A DNA stretch of 64,000 nucleotides, from assembly GCA_023334545.1 (NCBI GenBank), contig JAADVB010000063.1, forward strand, positions 1-64,000, read 5' to 3'. Numbering within the stretch: position 1 is the stretch's first letter; every line of letters begins with the position of its first letter. Of the stretch, positions 1 to 12,943 are shown piece by piece. A program made the position numbers and the translations under genes. This DNA is from Salisapilia sapeloensis (taxonomy: Eukaryota; Oomycota; Peronosporomycetes; Peronosporales; Salisapiliaceae). The notes under the pieces were generated by a model. The model saw only the letters and a program-made list of their open reading frames with translations. It was not told where the DNA came from and made no database searches.

Positions 1-1
1 G

Positions 2-40
2 GAAGACGAGGACGACGACGACGAAGTCGCTTCCAACTAA
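2..40 (+). CDS. 3' end of an unidentified gene (partial)
   Basis: The first 40 bases read, in one frame, as an acidic C-terminal tail (EDEDDDDEVASN) followed by TAA at 38-40. Only this tail lies in the window, so the protein cannot be identified. Acidic D/E tails are common in nuclear and chaperone-type proteins, but that is only a general remark. The call rests on composition and the stop codon. Confidence 0.35.
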   Translation, partial: EDEDDDDEVASN

Positions 41-204
41 GGGCATACATGCCGGAAGCCGTCCATGTCCGGACACGTCAGTCACTGTAGGAAAGCGTAG
101 ACCACGAGCACGGCGCACAGCCGTATTTATCAACTTAGGGCGACTGTGAAAAGTAAACGGGGAAGTAAAGTCCAATGTTCATTCTTGATAGCTAGTTGTT
201 CATC

Positions 205-986
205 CTACTTGCTGTTATTTGCCTCCTGACGGAGTAGTTTACTCGATGTATTGTTGCTATCGATCCATTGGACAATGTCCTGTCTCAAATCTGGACTGTA
301 AGCATCGTTGTTAGCTCTTGTAGGAAGCTTTTCCACAAGTTGCTGAGGACTCAGTGGTCCTAGTACACTGTTCTTTACAAGTACCACTGCATTGACGAAT
401 GGCGAACGAACATTGGGGCCCGACTTGGACGCCACTTGAGTTACGAATCGGTGCTCGACATAGAAGGCACGATCGTCCCAGCCGAGCACTCGTGTCTCCA
501 TAGTGTAGGATTGACCAAAGGAGAGTTCACGACGGTAACGAATGGATTGGGCTGCAACCACGAGGTTCCCGCCTGCTTTCACCAATATATCCCATAGTCC
601 GTTTTGCTGTATACAAGTGTGAGTCCCCGATGCTAGTATAAGAGTAAAAAGGTTCGTACATGCCAGAGATCACGACGGCCAAATCCGCATTCGCGAAGGA
701 ACCTGGCATTATTGCAATGGCCATTGCGGTCGATGTCTGTAAGCAGGACGCGTCCTGATAGTGTGCTTGGCTCAAACAGATCCTTTTGATGGGCAATTGG
801 CAGCTTCTCGAGTAGCATGGCGAGCATCAATCGTGCAAAGTACCAAGCGTCACAGACGACAAAAGTGGATAAGCAGCCTAATAATGCGCTCATCATCACA
901 CTCATATCACTGAGGACATAAGAAGCGATAAAGACGACCACAGGTAGGCCGATAAGCAGGGACTTTGCTAGTAGCTTCCGACTCAT
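205..986 (-). CDS. THEM6-like membrane-anchored hotdog thioesterase family protein
   Basis: Two exons, 986-660 and 606-205, are joined in phase 0 across a 53-nt GT-AG intron and give 242 aa. An N-terminal hydrophobic segment (about residues 5-35) is followed by the THEM6-type hotdog core: LTDIDRNGHCNNARFLRE, then WDDRAFY and a C-terminal LRQDIVQWI block. These match the order in animal THEM6, a 4HBT-fold protein with no firmly established substrate. The segment around DIDRNGHCNN corresponds to the helix and loop where hotdog enzymes bind acyl-CoA. The hydrophobic N-terminus suggests anchoring in the ER or another membrane. The gene is divergent from the SEN1 gene. Family assignment is strong; enzymatic activity is inferred. 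Confidence 0.85.
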
Positions 987-1312
987 GATTCAGGTGTGCG
1001 CTATTTGAAGTTGTGAGAGAATTCAAACCAATCAGATCACGATAAATTTATTTCTACCAGTGAGGTTTCATCATAGCATTTAGTCTTCAACCGGATTCCA
1101 GCGAGGACTTATGAGCATGAAGCTGTAGTACAAGGTAGTTGATCATCTTGGTAGCTCCCTTCACTTTGTATGCTGTCCGCTAGTATCGCTGTCGAGCATA
1201 TTGCATCAGTTTACGGGAAGTTATGATTGGATATAATAGCCTGATATACGCTGCGATTGGTGGAAATATGCATTCGCGAGCTCTGATAGCTCGGAGTTAG
1301 CAGTAGGAAATA
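987..1312. other. Divergent intergenic region between THEM6-like and SEN1-like genes
   Basis: This 326-bp spacer separates two divergent starts and should hold both promoters. It contains AT-rich runs, but no long ORF and no motif I can assign with confidence. Confidence 0.5.
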
Positions 1313-4300
1313 ATGGCTCTACCAGCAACCGTGGCGGCTGCGGCGAATGCGCTGCAACAAGAAGTGGAGGACGTATGTGACCGAGACGTAGACCGGGAGA
1401 CCGTTCTCACGAAGCAGCGGTTGTATGTGAAAATCGGGCAGTTTCTCTTGGATGGCAGTACCCGTCAAGTTGGCCATTGGTGGTGTACTTACCCGACGCT
1501 CATGACCTTCATGATGCGAGTCCTAGAGTTATATCCAGAAGTCGAAAGTATTCGCCAATTCTACGACGCCATGTCGGAGCAATTATCTCGATGCCGTGAT
1601 TGTGTCGATGTATACCACTCGGCGATGCCAAGTGTCCGATTAGAACTCGAGCAAGAGTTCACGTCTGGTTCAGTTCAAGCATACTTTCAAAAAATAGCTC
1701 AGCTAGATGCAGAACGTATCCAGAGCACTTTATCCGTCAAAGGTCATCCGACCGAGAGTGAAAAGATGATCAAGTTGAAAAGAACGACAGCTTTATATGA
1801 AGTCCTTAGTTACAGGAGGCTTTGGTCGGACTTTCGTATCGTCCGAGTGCTTGCAAAAGTACTACTAGTCGACTTTACAACTCTATGTAACGTATCCGTA
1901 TGCTAATTCAATGATGTTACTAGTGGTTTGCTTCGATGCCGAATGTGAATACGCAAATGGTCGATCTAGAAATCCTTCGCAAGTGTCCTGGTACGTATCA
2001 ATTACTAGTATCACCAGACTCTGGCGTTCGATCTTGGGCGACGTCTGTCGTACATCACCTCGGCTCGATTGATATTGCAGATGAAGACGAGTCCAGAGTT
2101 CGTTTCTTGCGTGTGATTGACGAGTGGATGTACATTCTCGAAAGCATGTCGTTTAACGTATCTCTCCTATCGCTTGAACTCCACTCGACAGAAGACTTGC
2201 CATTGTTCCTTCAGCCGACGACATGCATTAAAACGCCTACAAACCAGACGTTGTGGGCAGCACTTGACACTGTCCTGCAGCAGATGGATCATGTTAGTCT
2301 CGAAGTCATGCTAGAATCCTTTGATAATTTTCCTGACCTCGTCTTTAACTATCTGCATGACGCCGATCCGTCTTCGACGAACCAACAGATCACTTTCGTT
2401 ATTTGCAAATGCTACGCAGCACTCTTTCGTTGCCTCAGCCATCGTTTCTGGCAGCATACAGTCCACTCTCCTGATACAGTCTTACGCATGGTCCTCCAGC
2501 ATTGTGAGACTCCATCCTGGCGCGTATACGTGACGAAGCAACTGATAGAAGTGCTTCCACCTCTCTTAGCATCCATGCGTCCCGTCCAGAGCATCGAGAT
2601 AGCAGCGAAAGAAAAAGTAGAGACGTACATGGACTGTCGTCGTCGGTTACTAGACTTTTTAATGACAGAAGAGCAGCGTCCAGAGCACTTAAGTGGAGAG
2701 TTGATGCAAGTCGCTTGCTCACGTGCTGTCTCGACGATCATAGCAGACTGCTACGAGCCGAGATTAGTCTCATCCTCAGAGAAAGAGGGAGACGATGGAG
2801 ATAAGGTGCATCAGGAAGGTGAGTTACCAGATGTGTATCTCGTCGAGGTTCCTGTGTCAGAGAGTGCTGGGTGGTGGCCGTCTGCGGACGTGAGGTGGAT
2901 GGATCATCTCTTTGACGTTGTGATTAACGTCCAAGGCGTCGCTTCATTAGTGGATCATGCAGCAGCAACGTGTGCGACGGTCTTACGAAAGCATTTACAG
3001 CTAGCGCGTGACATCGTCTTCTCCTGTATCATAGCACAGACAGAAGGTCAACCTGTTTTAGACATTGAGAGTCTCTGTCGTGGCCAACCGATCGTGACAA
3101 AGTTGTTAAAGCGATTAAGTGCTTATGAACACGTCACGTGCGTGCCTATAACGATCCACGCAGCGTTATTTGAGTCCATTGGTGGTATCTCGGATTTACT
3201 CAACGTCTTAGATGCTCAGACAAAAGAAGCAGAACGACTACGAGACTTCCAACAACAAGTACTAGAGCTATATCTTGAACTTACGACTGTCTATTTAAAA
3301 CGTATGCACTCGGAAGTATTGGAGAAAGGTCTTGTGAATCCCTTGAGATTCCCGCTCGTGGCGCAGCACATTACATCGTGTTTACTAAGTAGTCGGAATG
3401 TTGTCAAGGACATGATAAAAGCCATTGTCATGCATGCTGCAACGAATAAGCAAGGTCCATCTCCTGCATTTGTCGAAAGCTTCCTCATCCTCGTGCATCG
3501 CAACACTGAAGCGAATGTACGTGGACTCTTGACGATGGTCCAGTCCCTCCGACTCTTCCACTTCTCTTCGGCAATTACATTGCCGACGTGTAGTAAGCTT
3601 GCATTCATGTGGTCTCGTGTCTTTGAATTACTAGGTAAGGATATGTTTCCGATTCTACAGCCACAGGAGAAGGATACTGCTGGACTACATCGTCTCCCGA
3701 CAGTCTTGAGTGACCTCTTGACTGTCCTCTTGGACGATGTGTACGTTCATAAGAGAATTAGTCCATCCGATGCGTGTATGGTCCACATTTTAAACCTTTT
3801 GAACAACTTGTATGCCTTTTGGGTCTCGATGGGAGATGCTGCTGCTTGGAGTAAGAAGAATGCGCGATGGATTGCACCGTTAGCAGAGTGTGTACGGCAT
3901 GGATCCGACGCACAACGGCGGTTAGGATCGACGGTACTTACTCGCTTGACGAGTGCGTTGCTTAAAGGAGGCACAACGTTGGATGAAACGCACTTGCAGA
4001 CGTTGATGCGTGTGCATGCAGACGCGTCTTCGTACTTCCGTGAACGGAATACGGATGTAGCGACGATCGTCACGCGATTCCGGTCGTTGAATAAGACGAA
4101 TCATTTCTTCCGACAACGAGGGACAAAGACAGCGCTCAAGGTCGAAGGCAATAGATCCGTGCCAATTGCTCGAGAGAAGAAACCACGACAGTCGACCCAA
4201 GTACAGATGGATGTGTCTGGCATGGCAAGTGCACAAGCAGATGTCGCTGCAGCTCGGAGGAACCAGAGCTTCTATGCGGAGGAGACGTACCATGCGACGG

Positions 4301-7300
4301 AGAGACAGGAGGAGGAGAAGAAGGTGCAAGTGGAGGAAGATCGACCGGTGTTTAACGTTCAGCAGGCGCTGGATGAGCTATCGAAGACGCATCGTGGACA
4401 CGGTCCAGTGCGTTCACGAGAACGGAGGGTGGAGAAAGAAGAGGAGCCTCAAGAAGAAGGAGACGAAGCGAGTCTTGCGTCCATCTACTACAAGATCAAA
4501 CACACGCAGCATGCTGTTGCATCCTGTTCCACTCTTCCTTTCTATCGTCAATTGCTTCAGCAGGCACTTCCAGATCTAGTGAGTAAAGTGTACTTGCAAG
4601 AGAGTACTGACAAGGAGCTCGAGACACCCGAGCTGACGTTTGGCAAGAGTTCCGAGTACGTCCATGCGTTCCTACCTCTTCTATTAGAAGAAGTAGCAGA
4701 TGAATTGTACAGCGGCTTACGTCGTTGTACACGTAGTTCTAGTGGTCATGTCCTTCAGTATGAGAGTGAGAAACCTCGTGAAGGCATGCGTTGTCTATCT
4801 CTTAGTCTCGTGACGATCGATTCGAGTTTATTTCAAGAACGAGGTCGTGGGAAAAAGTCTGCTGCAAAGCTCTTTCGAAATGCCGATGTCGTCCACTTAC
4901 GATCGATTGGATCGAGTAGCGTAGAACTTGTAGGTGTCGTAAGTATAAGTGATGCCGAGAGAGAGATGCGAAGGAGCGGACGGAAGACGAGTGACGAAGA
5001 TGAAAGTGTAAAGATTTTGTTTTTGAATGAAGGAGAAGTCGATGCGTCCATGCGAGACGTACCGTCGTTTTCGTCCGAGACACTCGCGCCGTCTGCGATG
5101 GGTGCCATGCAGTGGAAGGCACAGACAGTATGTAACTTGACGACGTCTGCTCGAGAGTACGTGGCTCTACGCTCTGTCGATCTCTTGCCACAGCATCTAC
5201 GCACAGCGATCTTGACACCAGATGCGTACAAGTCGATCCAATCGAGGCTGCTGCGTATATCGGAAGCGCTGGATGCATTGAGGAGGCAGACGGATGACGA
5301 CAGTATCAACAAGCTAAAGAAGCTTTTGAATAAACTAGATCGAATGGACGTTGCGTTGACAGACTTGCGGTCTACGAGCATCGGCAAGGCAGTCAATCGG
5401 CTACGGAAACACAGTGATAAGCAAGTGAGTTCGTTGGCAGATGACCTCAAGACCAAGTGGACAGCGTTAATGACAGAGGTGGATGCGCTTGAGAAAGCTC
5501 CTCGCTACCTCGAAGGTCGGCACTGGCATGCACTCAAGAAGCTGTATAATCAGTCGCAGCTCCAGAGCATCCATAGCGTCTTAAATGACTATCAGACTGG
5601 TGTGAGTTTACTACAGGGTCCACCTGGTACAGGCAAGACGAAAACAATCATGGGGTTGTTGAGTGGATTCCTAGCGCTTCGACTAACTCCATCGGCGTTG
5701 CTACCGACGAGAGCTGGCAGGAAGGAAGAGAACTCGGATGTGAAGAAGAGTGCTAAAGTGTCTACACCAACGACGTTTTCGATGGGTAGTGATAGTAAAG
5801 GTGGGATCTTACGACGGTCCGAGGTCGATGCTACACGTAAGAGCACTTCGATTCAGAGTCTAAAGAACGCATCGAATGGACGAGGTAGATTAGAGAATAA
5901 ATTAGTAGGCAAGAGCGTTTCGAGTGTACAGAAGCAGATAAAGAGGCCACTGGTGTCGATCAAACGCACGAGTAACGTCCTCCTATGCGCGCCGTCGAAT
6001 GGTGCAGTGGACGAACTAGTCCTTCGTATCGTCACGGACGGTCTGCTTGGTCCGGATGGAGACATCCAGCCTGTGCGAGCTCCGAACGTTCATCCAGAGA
6101 ATGTGTCTGTTGGTCAGCTGTCTATCGTTCGACTAGGTAACGCTGGAGAGGATGCACCTGAGAGTATCAAGCAAGTGTGTCTACCTCACATCGTGAAGCA
6201 AAACTTGGAAGTACATCCGAAGAAACTCCAGCTCCAGCAGCTAGAAGAGCAGCGTGTTCAGTTTCAAAAAGCGATTAAGGACTTTCATAACGACAAGAGT
6301 GATACGAAGAAACCGAGAAAGGAACTAGCAAAGACCCATGCGAAATTAACCGAATGCTCAGGCAAGATCCGACGTCTACGAGATGAAGTGAGACAGCTCG
6401 AATCTAAATTGACGACGAGCATATTGAATCAGGCGAGTGTCATTGCCTGCACGTTAAGTAAAGCTGGCTCTGGACCGCTTGCATCGCTCACACGTGGCTT
6501 TGACGCGTTGATCATTGATGAAGCAGCACAGGCAGTAGAACTAAGTACTCTAGTCCCGATACGTGAACGAGTGGCGAGAGTCGTGCTAGTTGGAGATCCA
6601 AAGCAGCTACCAGCTACCGTCAAGAGCGTCGTGGCTGCTAGAGCTAGGTACGATAGGTCTTTGTTTGAACGTGTTGCAGCTAGTGGCGTTGCACCGGCGA
6701 TGCTGCGAGTGCAATATCGTATGCATCCTTTTCTTCGCGAATTCCCTTCGAAAGCTTTTTATGGAGGTCTATTGACGGATGGAGAGAGTGTCATGCCTCG
6801 TGTCAAGGCGAGCTGTATGGAGGTGTACTCGAACATTTGTTTCCAACCTTTTCTGCTGTACGATGTGGAATCGAGAGAAGAGGATCAAGGCGGATCCAAG
6901 TATAATAAGACGGAAGCAGCATTTTGTGTCAATATGCTGCATACGATGGTGGCACAAGTCCCGGCAGTCCGGAAGATGAAGTGGAGTGTCGGCATCGTCT
7001 CGCCGTATAAGGAACAAGTGCGTGTACTCCGGAAGGAGCTGACGCGACTGACACTACCGACGAGTGTGTCGGTGGAAGTGAATACGGTGGATGGGTTCCA
7101 AGGTCGAGAGAAAGATGTGATTATCTTCTCTTGTGTACGTGCTTCCAAGAGAGGTGGTGTCGGGTTCTTAAAAGATATTAGGCGACTGAATGTTGCCATC
7201 ACGAGAGCTCGCTTCTGTCTTTTTGTTGTTGGGAATGTGAATACGCTGATGCGAGATAAGACATGGGCGTCTTTGGTCCGTAGTGCAAAGGATCGAAAGC

Positions 7301-7905
7301 TTGTGATTCGAGCTGGAGAACGATCGTTTGAGAAAGTGAAAGAGAGGATGGATGGACAAGATGGACAGGAGCTTAAGAAACACTTTGACGATATGCATAC
7401 CAAGATCAATGAAAAGCATGCGTCTCCTTCAGTGAAGAAAGAGGAGGATTCAGATATGAAACGCAAGGCAGATCCGATGGACGGAAAACCATCCAAAGTC
7501 CGGAAGGAAGTCAAGGAACCAGTCGTAAAGCAAGAGGTCAAGGAGGAAGTGAAGCGGGAGGTCAAGCAGGAGTCTCAGTCTCGAATGGAAAAGGACTTTT
7601 GTCAGGATAGTACGATGCAGGAGAGAAGAAAAGCAAGTGTTGATGACGATCACAAGACTGCGCGAGTGGCTCGAATGCGTGCGTTGGCTGCGGACAGTGT
7701 GGCTCGAAGTGCTCGTCAGTACCGACATGACCGGAGTCAGTTGGCTGCCGCGGCGAGTCAGCCTTCAAAACGGAAGCAGGAGAAGCGCCCAGTAGTAAAG
7801 AAAGATAGTGGGAATGTATTGTCGAATATTCTCGGGAGTGCGTCGTCGTTGGCGACGTCGACGTCTAGAGCGCAGGAGAAGACGAAATACAATAAGGATT
7901 ATTAG
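1313..7905 (+). CDS. SEN1: SEN1/senataxin-type superfamily 1B RNA/DNA helicase
   Basis: Exons 1313-1858 and 1924-7905 are joined in phase 0 over a 65-nt intron and give 2175 aa. The N-terminal ~1200 residues are helical and fit the SEN1 N-terminal solenoid. The helicase core lies at about 1410-1920: Walker A GPPGTGKTKT (near 1414), Walker B IIDEAAQA (near 1713), motif III GDPKQLPAT, then QYRMHP, a VDGFQGREKD block and LNVAITRAR. An insertion rich in Ser/Thr/Lys separates motif I from the next conserved block, as in other SEN1 proteins. The C-terminal ~230 residues are Lys/Glu-rich with nuclear-localisation-like clusters. SEN1 resolves R-loops and terminates transcription of non-coding RNAs in yeast; the same nuclear role is inferred here. 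The splice junction near residue 182 is the least certain point. Confidence 0.93.
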
Positions 7906-7959
7906 ATGACAGGGTCAAAAGCTCTTCAAGTGTTTGATAAGTAGCCGTCGATACGTATT

Positions 7960-8718
7960 CTACATGATGAGTCGGACGAGCGCAGCACCGACAGCCATGA
8001 TCGTACCGACGAAACCGACGCCGTACTGCAGAATACGCTTCTCTACTTTTTCCATGGACAAGCGCAAGTCTGTCAAAGTTTCATCTTCCGCCTGCTTTTG
8101 GAGGAGGAACTAGAAGGAATTGGAGATTAGTCTTTGATTAAAGAGGAGGCTTATGGGAAGAATACCTTTTTCTCGAGCTCGGCGATCTCCATGCGTACGC
8201 TGTCAAAGTCGTTCTTTTCCAACATCCGAATATCTGCTTTGAGGTTGTTAAAGTCCCTCTCCAAGAGCTCTCGACTATGTCGCTGGGCAATGTCGAACTT
8301 GAGTGTCGAGTTGAATACACGCTCTGATAGCTCTGCTTTCAACTCTACATGCTCCGCTTTGGTCGCGAGCTAGAATGTACTGATTAATAATAATCCACCT
8401 CCAGTGGACAATGGATACGTACAATATGCGATTGCGCTTCAAGCGACTCGGACATGGCACTCTTGAGTACATCTAGAATCGCCTGCGATTGCTCTAGCGA
8501 AAAGCCTATATCTCTTGTAAAGATCAAACGACCATGCCACGTAGATGAGACTCCTGACCTTCCTCCTGCAGCCGCACGACGACGCGATGCGTGTCAAACT
8601 GTAGCTGCGGATCATTCTTATGCGTCGCTGACGTTGGCGTCGTGATCCCTCTTCCAGCAATCGCCTGAACTAGCAAAGGTGTACGGCTTCCCACTTGTCT
8701 CGGCACTCGAGCTAGCAT
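7960..8718 (-). CDS. CCDC90/MCUR1/FMP32 family (DUF1640) mitochondrial inner-membrane protein
   Basis: Four exons (8718-8559, 8505-8423, 8369-8166, 8109-7960) with introns of 53, 53 and 56 nt give 198 aa. The family order is clear: an FDTHRVVVRL start, GFSLEQSQAILDVL, a long coiled coil (residues ~80-170), and a C-terminal membrane segment YGVGFVGTIMAVGAALV. Residues 1-25 are rich in Arg and lack acidic residues, as in a mitochondrial presequence. Animal MCUR1 is linked to the mitochondrial calcium uniporter and yeast Fmp32 to cytochrome oxidase and proline metabolism; which applies here cannot be decided. The gene converges on SEN1 with 54 bp between stop codons and is followed on the same strand by NDUFA9. 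Confidence 0.85.
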
Positions 8719-8848
8719 GACCGTGCGTCCGACGTCCCACCAATCACGTGTCCGGAAATTAAAAACAAAAGTAAACAATTAATGTGTGGTGCAAGCCATG
8801 GTTTTTTATTTAAAGCTGGAAAGTCACCGACGACGTTATCAAGCAAGA

Positions 8849-10032
8849 TTATTCCGGTCCAGCAGCCTTTTGGAAGTGACCACCACGGTTGAACTTGACG
8901 AGGAAGTTGGGTGCATCAAACTCCATCTTGACAGGCGTCACATCGAGTTCCTTCAAGCCAGGGAACATGCCACTCTTCACCTGATCGAGACTCAATTGCA
9001 GCGCCCAATCCGCCGTCAACTTGGGATCCGGGAAGTACTCACAGAACTTACCAAAGTTCTCCGCGAGATTCAACGGCAAGTTGATAATCTTCGCGTCTTG
9101 GTTCGTCACGTCAAAGACAAAGTCGACCGTCTCCTTTTGCGTATACTCTTCATCTCCGACGAATTCAAACGTCTCGCCATTGATTGACACATCCTGCGTC
9201 AAGGCGTATAGACCTCTGGCAACGTCCGCGTAGCTCACGGGCTGGAGCAGAGCGTCACCGTTCTCGACGAGCGGAACGAGACCTTGGACCATCCGGTCAC
9301 CGTACCAATTCAGGAAACGGTCTTCAGGACCGTAGACCTGACCAAGACGAACGATGTTGGCGCTAGGGAAAGCGCGGCGAACAGCTTTTTCGCCACGGAA
9401 CTTGGACGCAGCCCAGACGGACGGCGACTCGGGGGACGCCAGGACCGACGAGACGTGGATGAAACGAGGAACACCTTCCTCGGCCGCCACTTCGGCAATG
9501 TTACGAGCGATATCCACGTGGACGTCGTCCATGGTGTAGTTGATCCACCACGGGAGCATGTGCTTGGTCTCGTAGTGCTTGCCCACGAGGTTCACGACGA
9601 CGTCGGCTCCCTTGAGCGCGTAGCGGATGGAATCCCGGTCACGACCGTTCCATGGCATGAAACCCGTGTATCCGAGGTCGAATTGCGGCTTCAAGTGCTG
9701 CGCTTCACGCAACTCTCCGCGATACGGGAGCAATGCTCGGTTACCAGTGTGGCCTGTACAAGTGGATATTTAGTATACTATACTTCCAAAATACAATTGT
9801 AGCTTATTATAGATGCAGCTAGTAGATGCAGAGCATTGTACTTTGAGATGCTAGCAGCAAGAGAATTGTTAAATCGTCTAGAGCACGTACCGAGCTCAGC
9901 ACACACGTATCTGCCGAGGAAGCCCGTGGATCCAAAGACTGCGACAGTGAATCCTTCTCCCTGGGAACGTCCAGTCGGGTGACGCAAAAGCGAACGCGCC
10001 ACAGGCGACAGCATCGAGCCCTTGCCGGCCAT
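8849..10032 (-). CDS. NDUFA9: NDUFA9, 39-kDa subunit of mitochondrial complex I
   Basis: Exons 10032-9891 and 9753-8849 are joined in phase 1 across a 137-nt intron, giving 348 aa. The atypical short-chain-dehydrogenase fold starts with the nucleotide-binding motif VFGSTGFLGRY (residues ~32-42), continues through GADVVVNLVG and FIHVSSVLASP, and ends with a family-typical C-terminal domain. The first ~25 residues (basic, serine-rich) look like a mitochondrial targeting sequence. NDUFA9 binds NADPH structurally at the Q-module of respiratory complex I and is not itself a redox enzyme. The length matches fungal and animal orthologues. Confidence 0.95.
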
Positions 10033-10154
10033 CTCTATCGATCCGGTGGTCTTGGTGGTTTAATGCGCCGTTACGAGCCTCACATGTTTTCAGCAACCTT
10101 CCATCAACCTACGCTTCCTGCAACCTCAAAAGAAAAAGACGCGAAATTCTTTTA

Positions 10155-11631
10155 TTAGACAGACCGAGCGACATCTTCTACGTCGTCATGGACGTCTACA
10201 CTATCGTAAGGTTCTGGCTTTGCACTTATAGCTGACTTGAAGGACGTTGTAGTTCCGTATTTTGAAAAGTACGTGCCTTCCAAGACAGCGACGAATTGAG
10301 GGAAGAGCTGCATGTGGCTGAGCATGATCTTCACGGCGGCTGTTAGAGGTACCGACAGCATCATACCGACGACACCCCATAGCATGCCCCACGCGGATAG
10401 AGACAAAATGACAATGACTGGATCGATCTCGAGTCGCTTGCCTAGAACGCGTGGTTCAATGAAATTACCGACGAACATGTGGAGACACATGGGCACGACC
10501 ATGGCCAAGACCTTTTCCATCGGGTTCATGAGGTCGCTGGGCGTGATGGCAATGATGGCCATGGGTGCGACGGATGCGATCATGGCACCGACGTTGGGTA
10601 TCCAGTTCAAGATAAAGGTGAGGATGCCCCAGACGATGGCTAGTCCGACATTCAGCGACACGTAGACGACCGTGACAAGCAGCGCGACGAAGAGCGAGAG
10701 GAAGCATTTCAACGTGACAAAGCGCTGGATGTCGTTATCGATCTTGGACCAGACGCCACCTGCATCACTTGCCCGAGTACGTGTGCATAAAAAGTAGGTG
10801 AGGTAGATGATCGTGACGAACATGACGGAAAAGAGGTCCATCGTTTGTGTCAGGACTGTGCGCGCGACTTTATCGACATTGTCATGCAACGTCGTGGTGA
10901 TGTTAAACGGAAGTCCGATCTGATTTAGTAGGTTTTCAATCCCACCCACAAGTCCGTTGTATCCGCTTTGATACGCATCAGCGTCTAATGCGTGGACGGA
11001 TAAGACGGTGATATAGCCCAAGAGACCAAAGAAGACACAGACGAGACTGACAGCACACAAGGATGCAAAGGCACGGGAGCACCCACGAGACGTCCGACGT
11101 CGGTAGCGGCCGTGGGAAGTACAGATGCAGAGGAAGTATCTGGGAGAGACGTCGATGACTTCGACGAGTGGATCGACTAAATACCTGCAGACGATATGTT
11201 TGTTAATATACAATTGATGCTCGTCTATACGATGAAGCGTACATGAGAAAGATGGCGAGAAAAAATGGGATGAGAACTTCTTGGAACCAAGAGAGGAGAT
11301 AGCATCCGGCTGCAAAACCACAGGCGAGTAGCGCACCACGGATCTCGAGCGTCAGTTGGCTCAAGGGCGTTTCGAGACCAGACAATACGTCTCGGACAAT
11401 AGATGCATATCGAGAGGCTCTTGCCTGGTCGGTCCTCGTGTGACTATCAAAGAATCCACTGGTGGATTCGACGGTCGTTGCGCTGGAGCTCGCGACCGGA
11501 GACGACGGGATACCCGAGTTAGAATAGGACGATGCCGTTCTCCTCATGGTTCCAGAAGTCGTGGATGCAACCGAGGCTGATGGTGATTCTAAATCTACGG
11601 AAGAGTACTCGACGTCGTTGCCAAAGGGCAT
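10155..11631 (-). CDS. AI-2E/PerM (UPF0118) family transporter
   Basis: Exons 11631-11243 and 11184-10155, intron 58 nt, phase 2, give 472 aa. After a Ser/Thr-rich cytosolic N-terminus (~100 aa) come about eight hydrophobic segments in the AI-2E layout: an LSWFQEVLIPFFLAIFL pair, a soluble loop, then SVMFVTIIYLTYFL, VTVVYVSLNVGLAIVWG and NWIPNVGAMIASVAP. The last conserved block, FVGNFIEPRVLGKRL, is highly characteristic. The family is mainly bacterial (TqsA, PerM), with members exporting autoinducer-2 or acting as ion antiporters; the substrate here is unknown. An upstream in-frame ATG (11694) would add 21 residues; I chose 11631. It is divergent from the DnaJ gene. Confidence 0.85.
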
Positions 11632-11817
11632 TGTCAAATGGAGGACTGGACGAGATACTCTTCGACCTCGATTTCTTATGTACGTGTCCACCAACTCGTG
11701 TCGATCTGATTACTCGTTAGACGCAGGATTGGTAGAAATTTCCATGAAATGTCGCACGATTGGGTAGAAAGAAAATGGGTACAGTAAAGAAGACATAAAC
11801 GTCTTTGTTCGGAAGAG

Positions 11818-12943
11818 ATGGCATCGAGTTCAGCGAACCTCGAGTCTCACGACTATTACGAGAACTTGGGTGTATCCTCCTCAGCGACAGATCAGGAGAT
11901 TAAAAAAGCGTACACTCTCTTACGGTTGTATATGTATCGAATAGAGAATTGACGTGGAAGTAGGTACCGGAAGCTTGCTATCAAGTACCATCCAGACAAG
12001 AACCCAAACGCGAGGGCCGAGTCCGAGCACAATTTTAAGATCGTAGGAGAGGCTTATAACGTCCTGTCAGACCCTGAAAAGCGTTCTATCTGTATTCTAT
12101 TTCGTATACAAAGCAGCATACAAGGACCATTCTCATGAATTTAATGGAGTAGACGATACGTATGGAAAAGAAGGATTGGAGGACGGAGCGGAACCCATGA
12201 CGAAAGAGCGGGCGATGAAGATCTTCCAGGACTTTTTCCGTTTCGGTGATCCCATGGACCCCGAAGCGCCGGACACCGCCAAAGGCTATCGACGAGCAGC
12301 CGGTGGTGTCCTCTACGCACCTGCGAAAGGACTCATGTATGGCGGTAAGTCGTTATTAGGAGGTGTCGTCATGGGTTCTGCTGCCGTGGCAGTGGGTGCT
12401 GGTGCCATGGTTGCGAATCTAGCGTTTGGTGTCAAGGAAATGGGTGAAGCAGGCGTTTTAGCTACGAAGAAGCATCGGGAGAAGAAGAAGTATCGACAGT
12501 CGAGTAGTAGTAGCGAGAACCGATCGAGTTGTCCAGCCGCACCGATGGAAGAAAATTCGGAAGGCGTCGTTGTGGACAATGCGAATGATAAGCCAGTACC
12601 TACTTTTGCAGGTGGCTTTAAGAAAGCGACTGTCGGTGCCTTCTCTGCACCCTTCGCCGTACGTATAAACTTATCTAGCACAGTGTCATGAATCTTAATG
12701 ATAGCTTAGGGAATCGTGACGGGGGGTGGTGTCTTGTTAGCGAGTGGAGTTGCAGCTGGAGGCTACGTCGTCGGCGGATTTGCTGGAGCTGCCAGTAACG
12801 TTGCGAGTGGTGTGCAGGAAGTTCAGTTAGCACGAAGGAAGAAGCGTAGCCAATCCATGATGGGGTTCAATTTACCAAAGACCAACTTTTTCTCTCGATC
12901 GAACCGTACTTCGGCACCAGCAGATCCACAGTCGAGTCAATAG
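11818..12943 (+). CDS. DnaJ-domain protein with glycine-rich hydrophobic repeats
   Basis: Four exons (11818-11924, 11964-12091, 12153-12658, 12710-12943) give 324 aa. The J domain occupies residues ~12-80 and contains the HPD tripeptide (KYHPDK, near 45-48) needed to stimulate Hsp70. Two glycine/alanine-rich hydrophobic stretches follow ([19 protein letters not shown] and [20 protein letters not shown]), which resemble glycine-zipper membrane segments, separated by a basic, serine-rich linker. The tail is basic. It probably recruits Hsp70 to a membrane; the client is unknown. The first intron is only 39 nt. The stop lies 14 bp from that of the next gene. Confidence 0.8.

Noticed and set aside
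6885-7565. 226-residue minus-strand frame opposite the SEN1 helicase core
   Set aside because: It is a reverse shadow of the conserved helicase exon; composition follows the sense codons.
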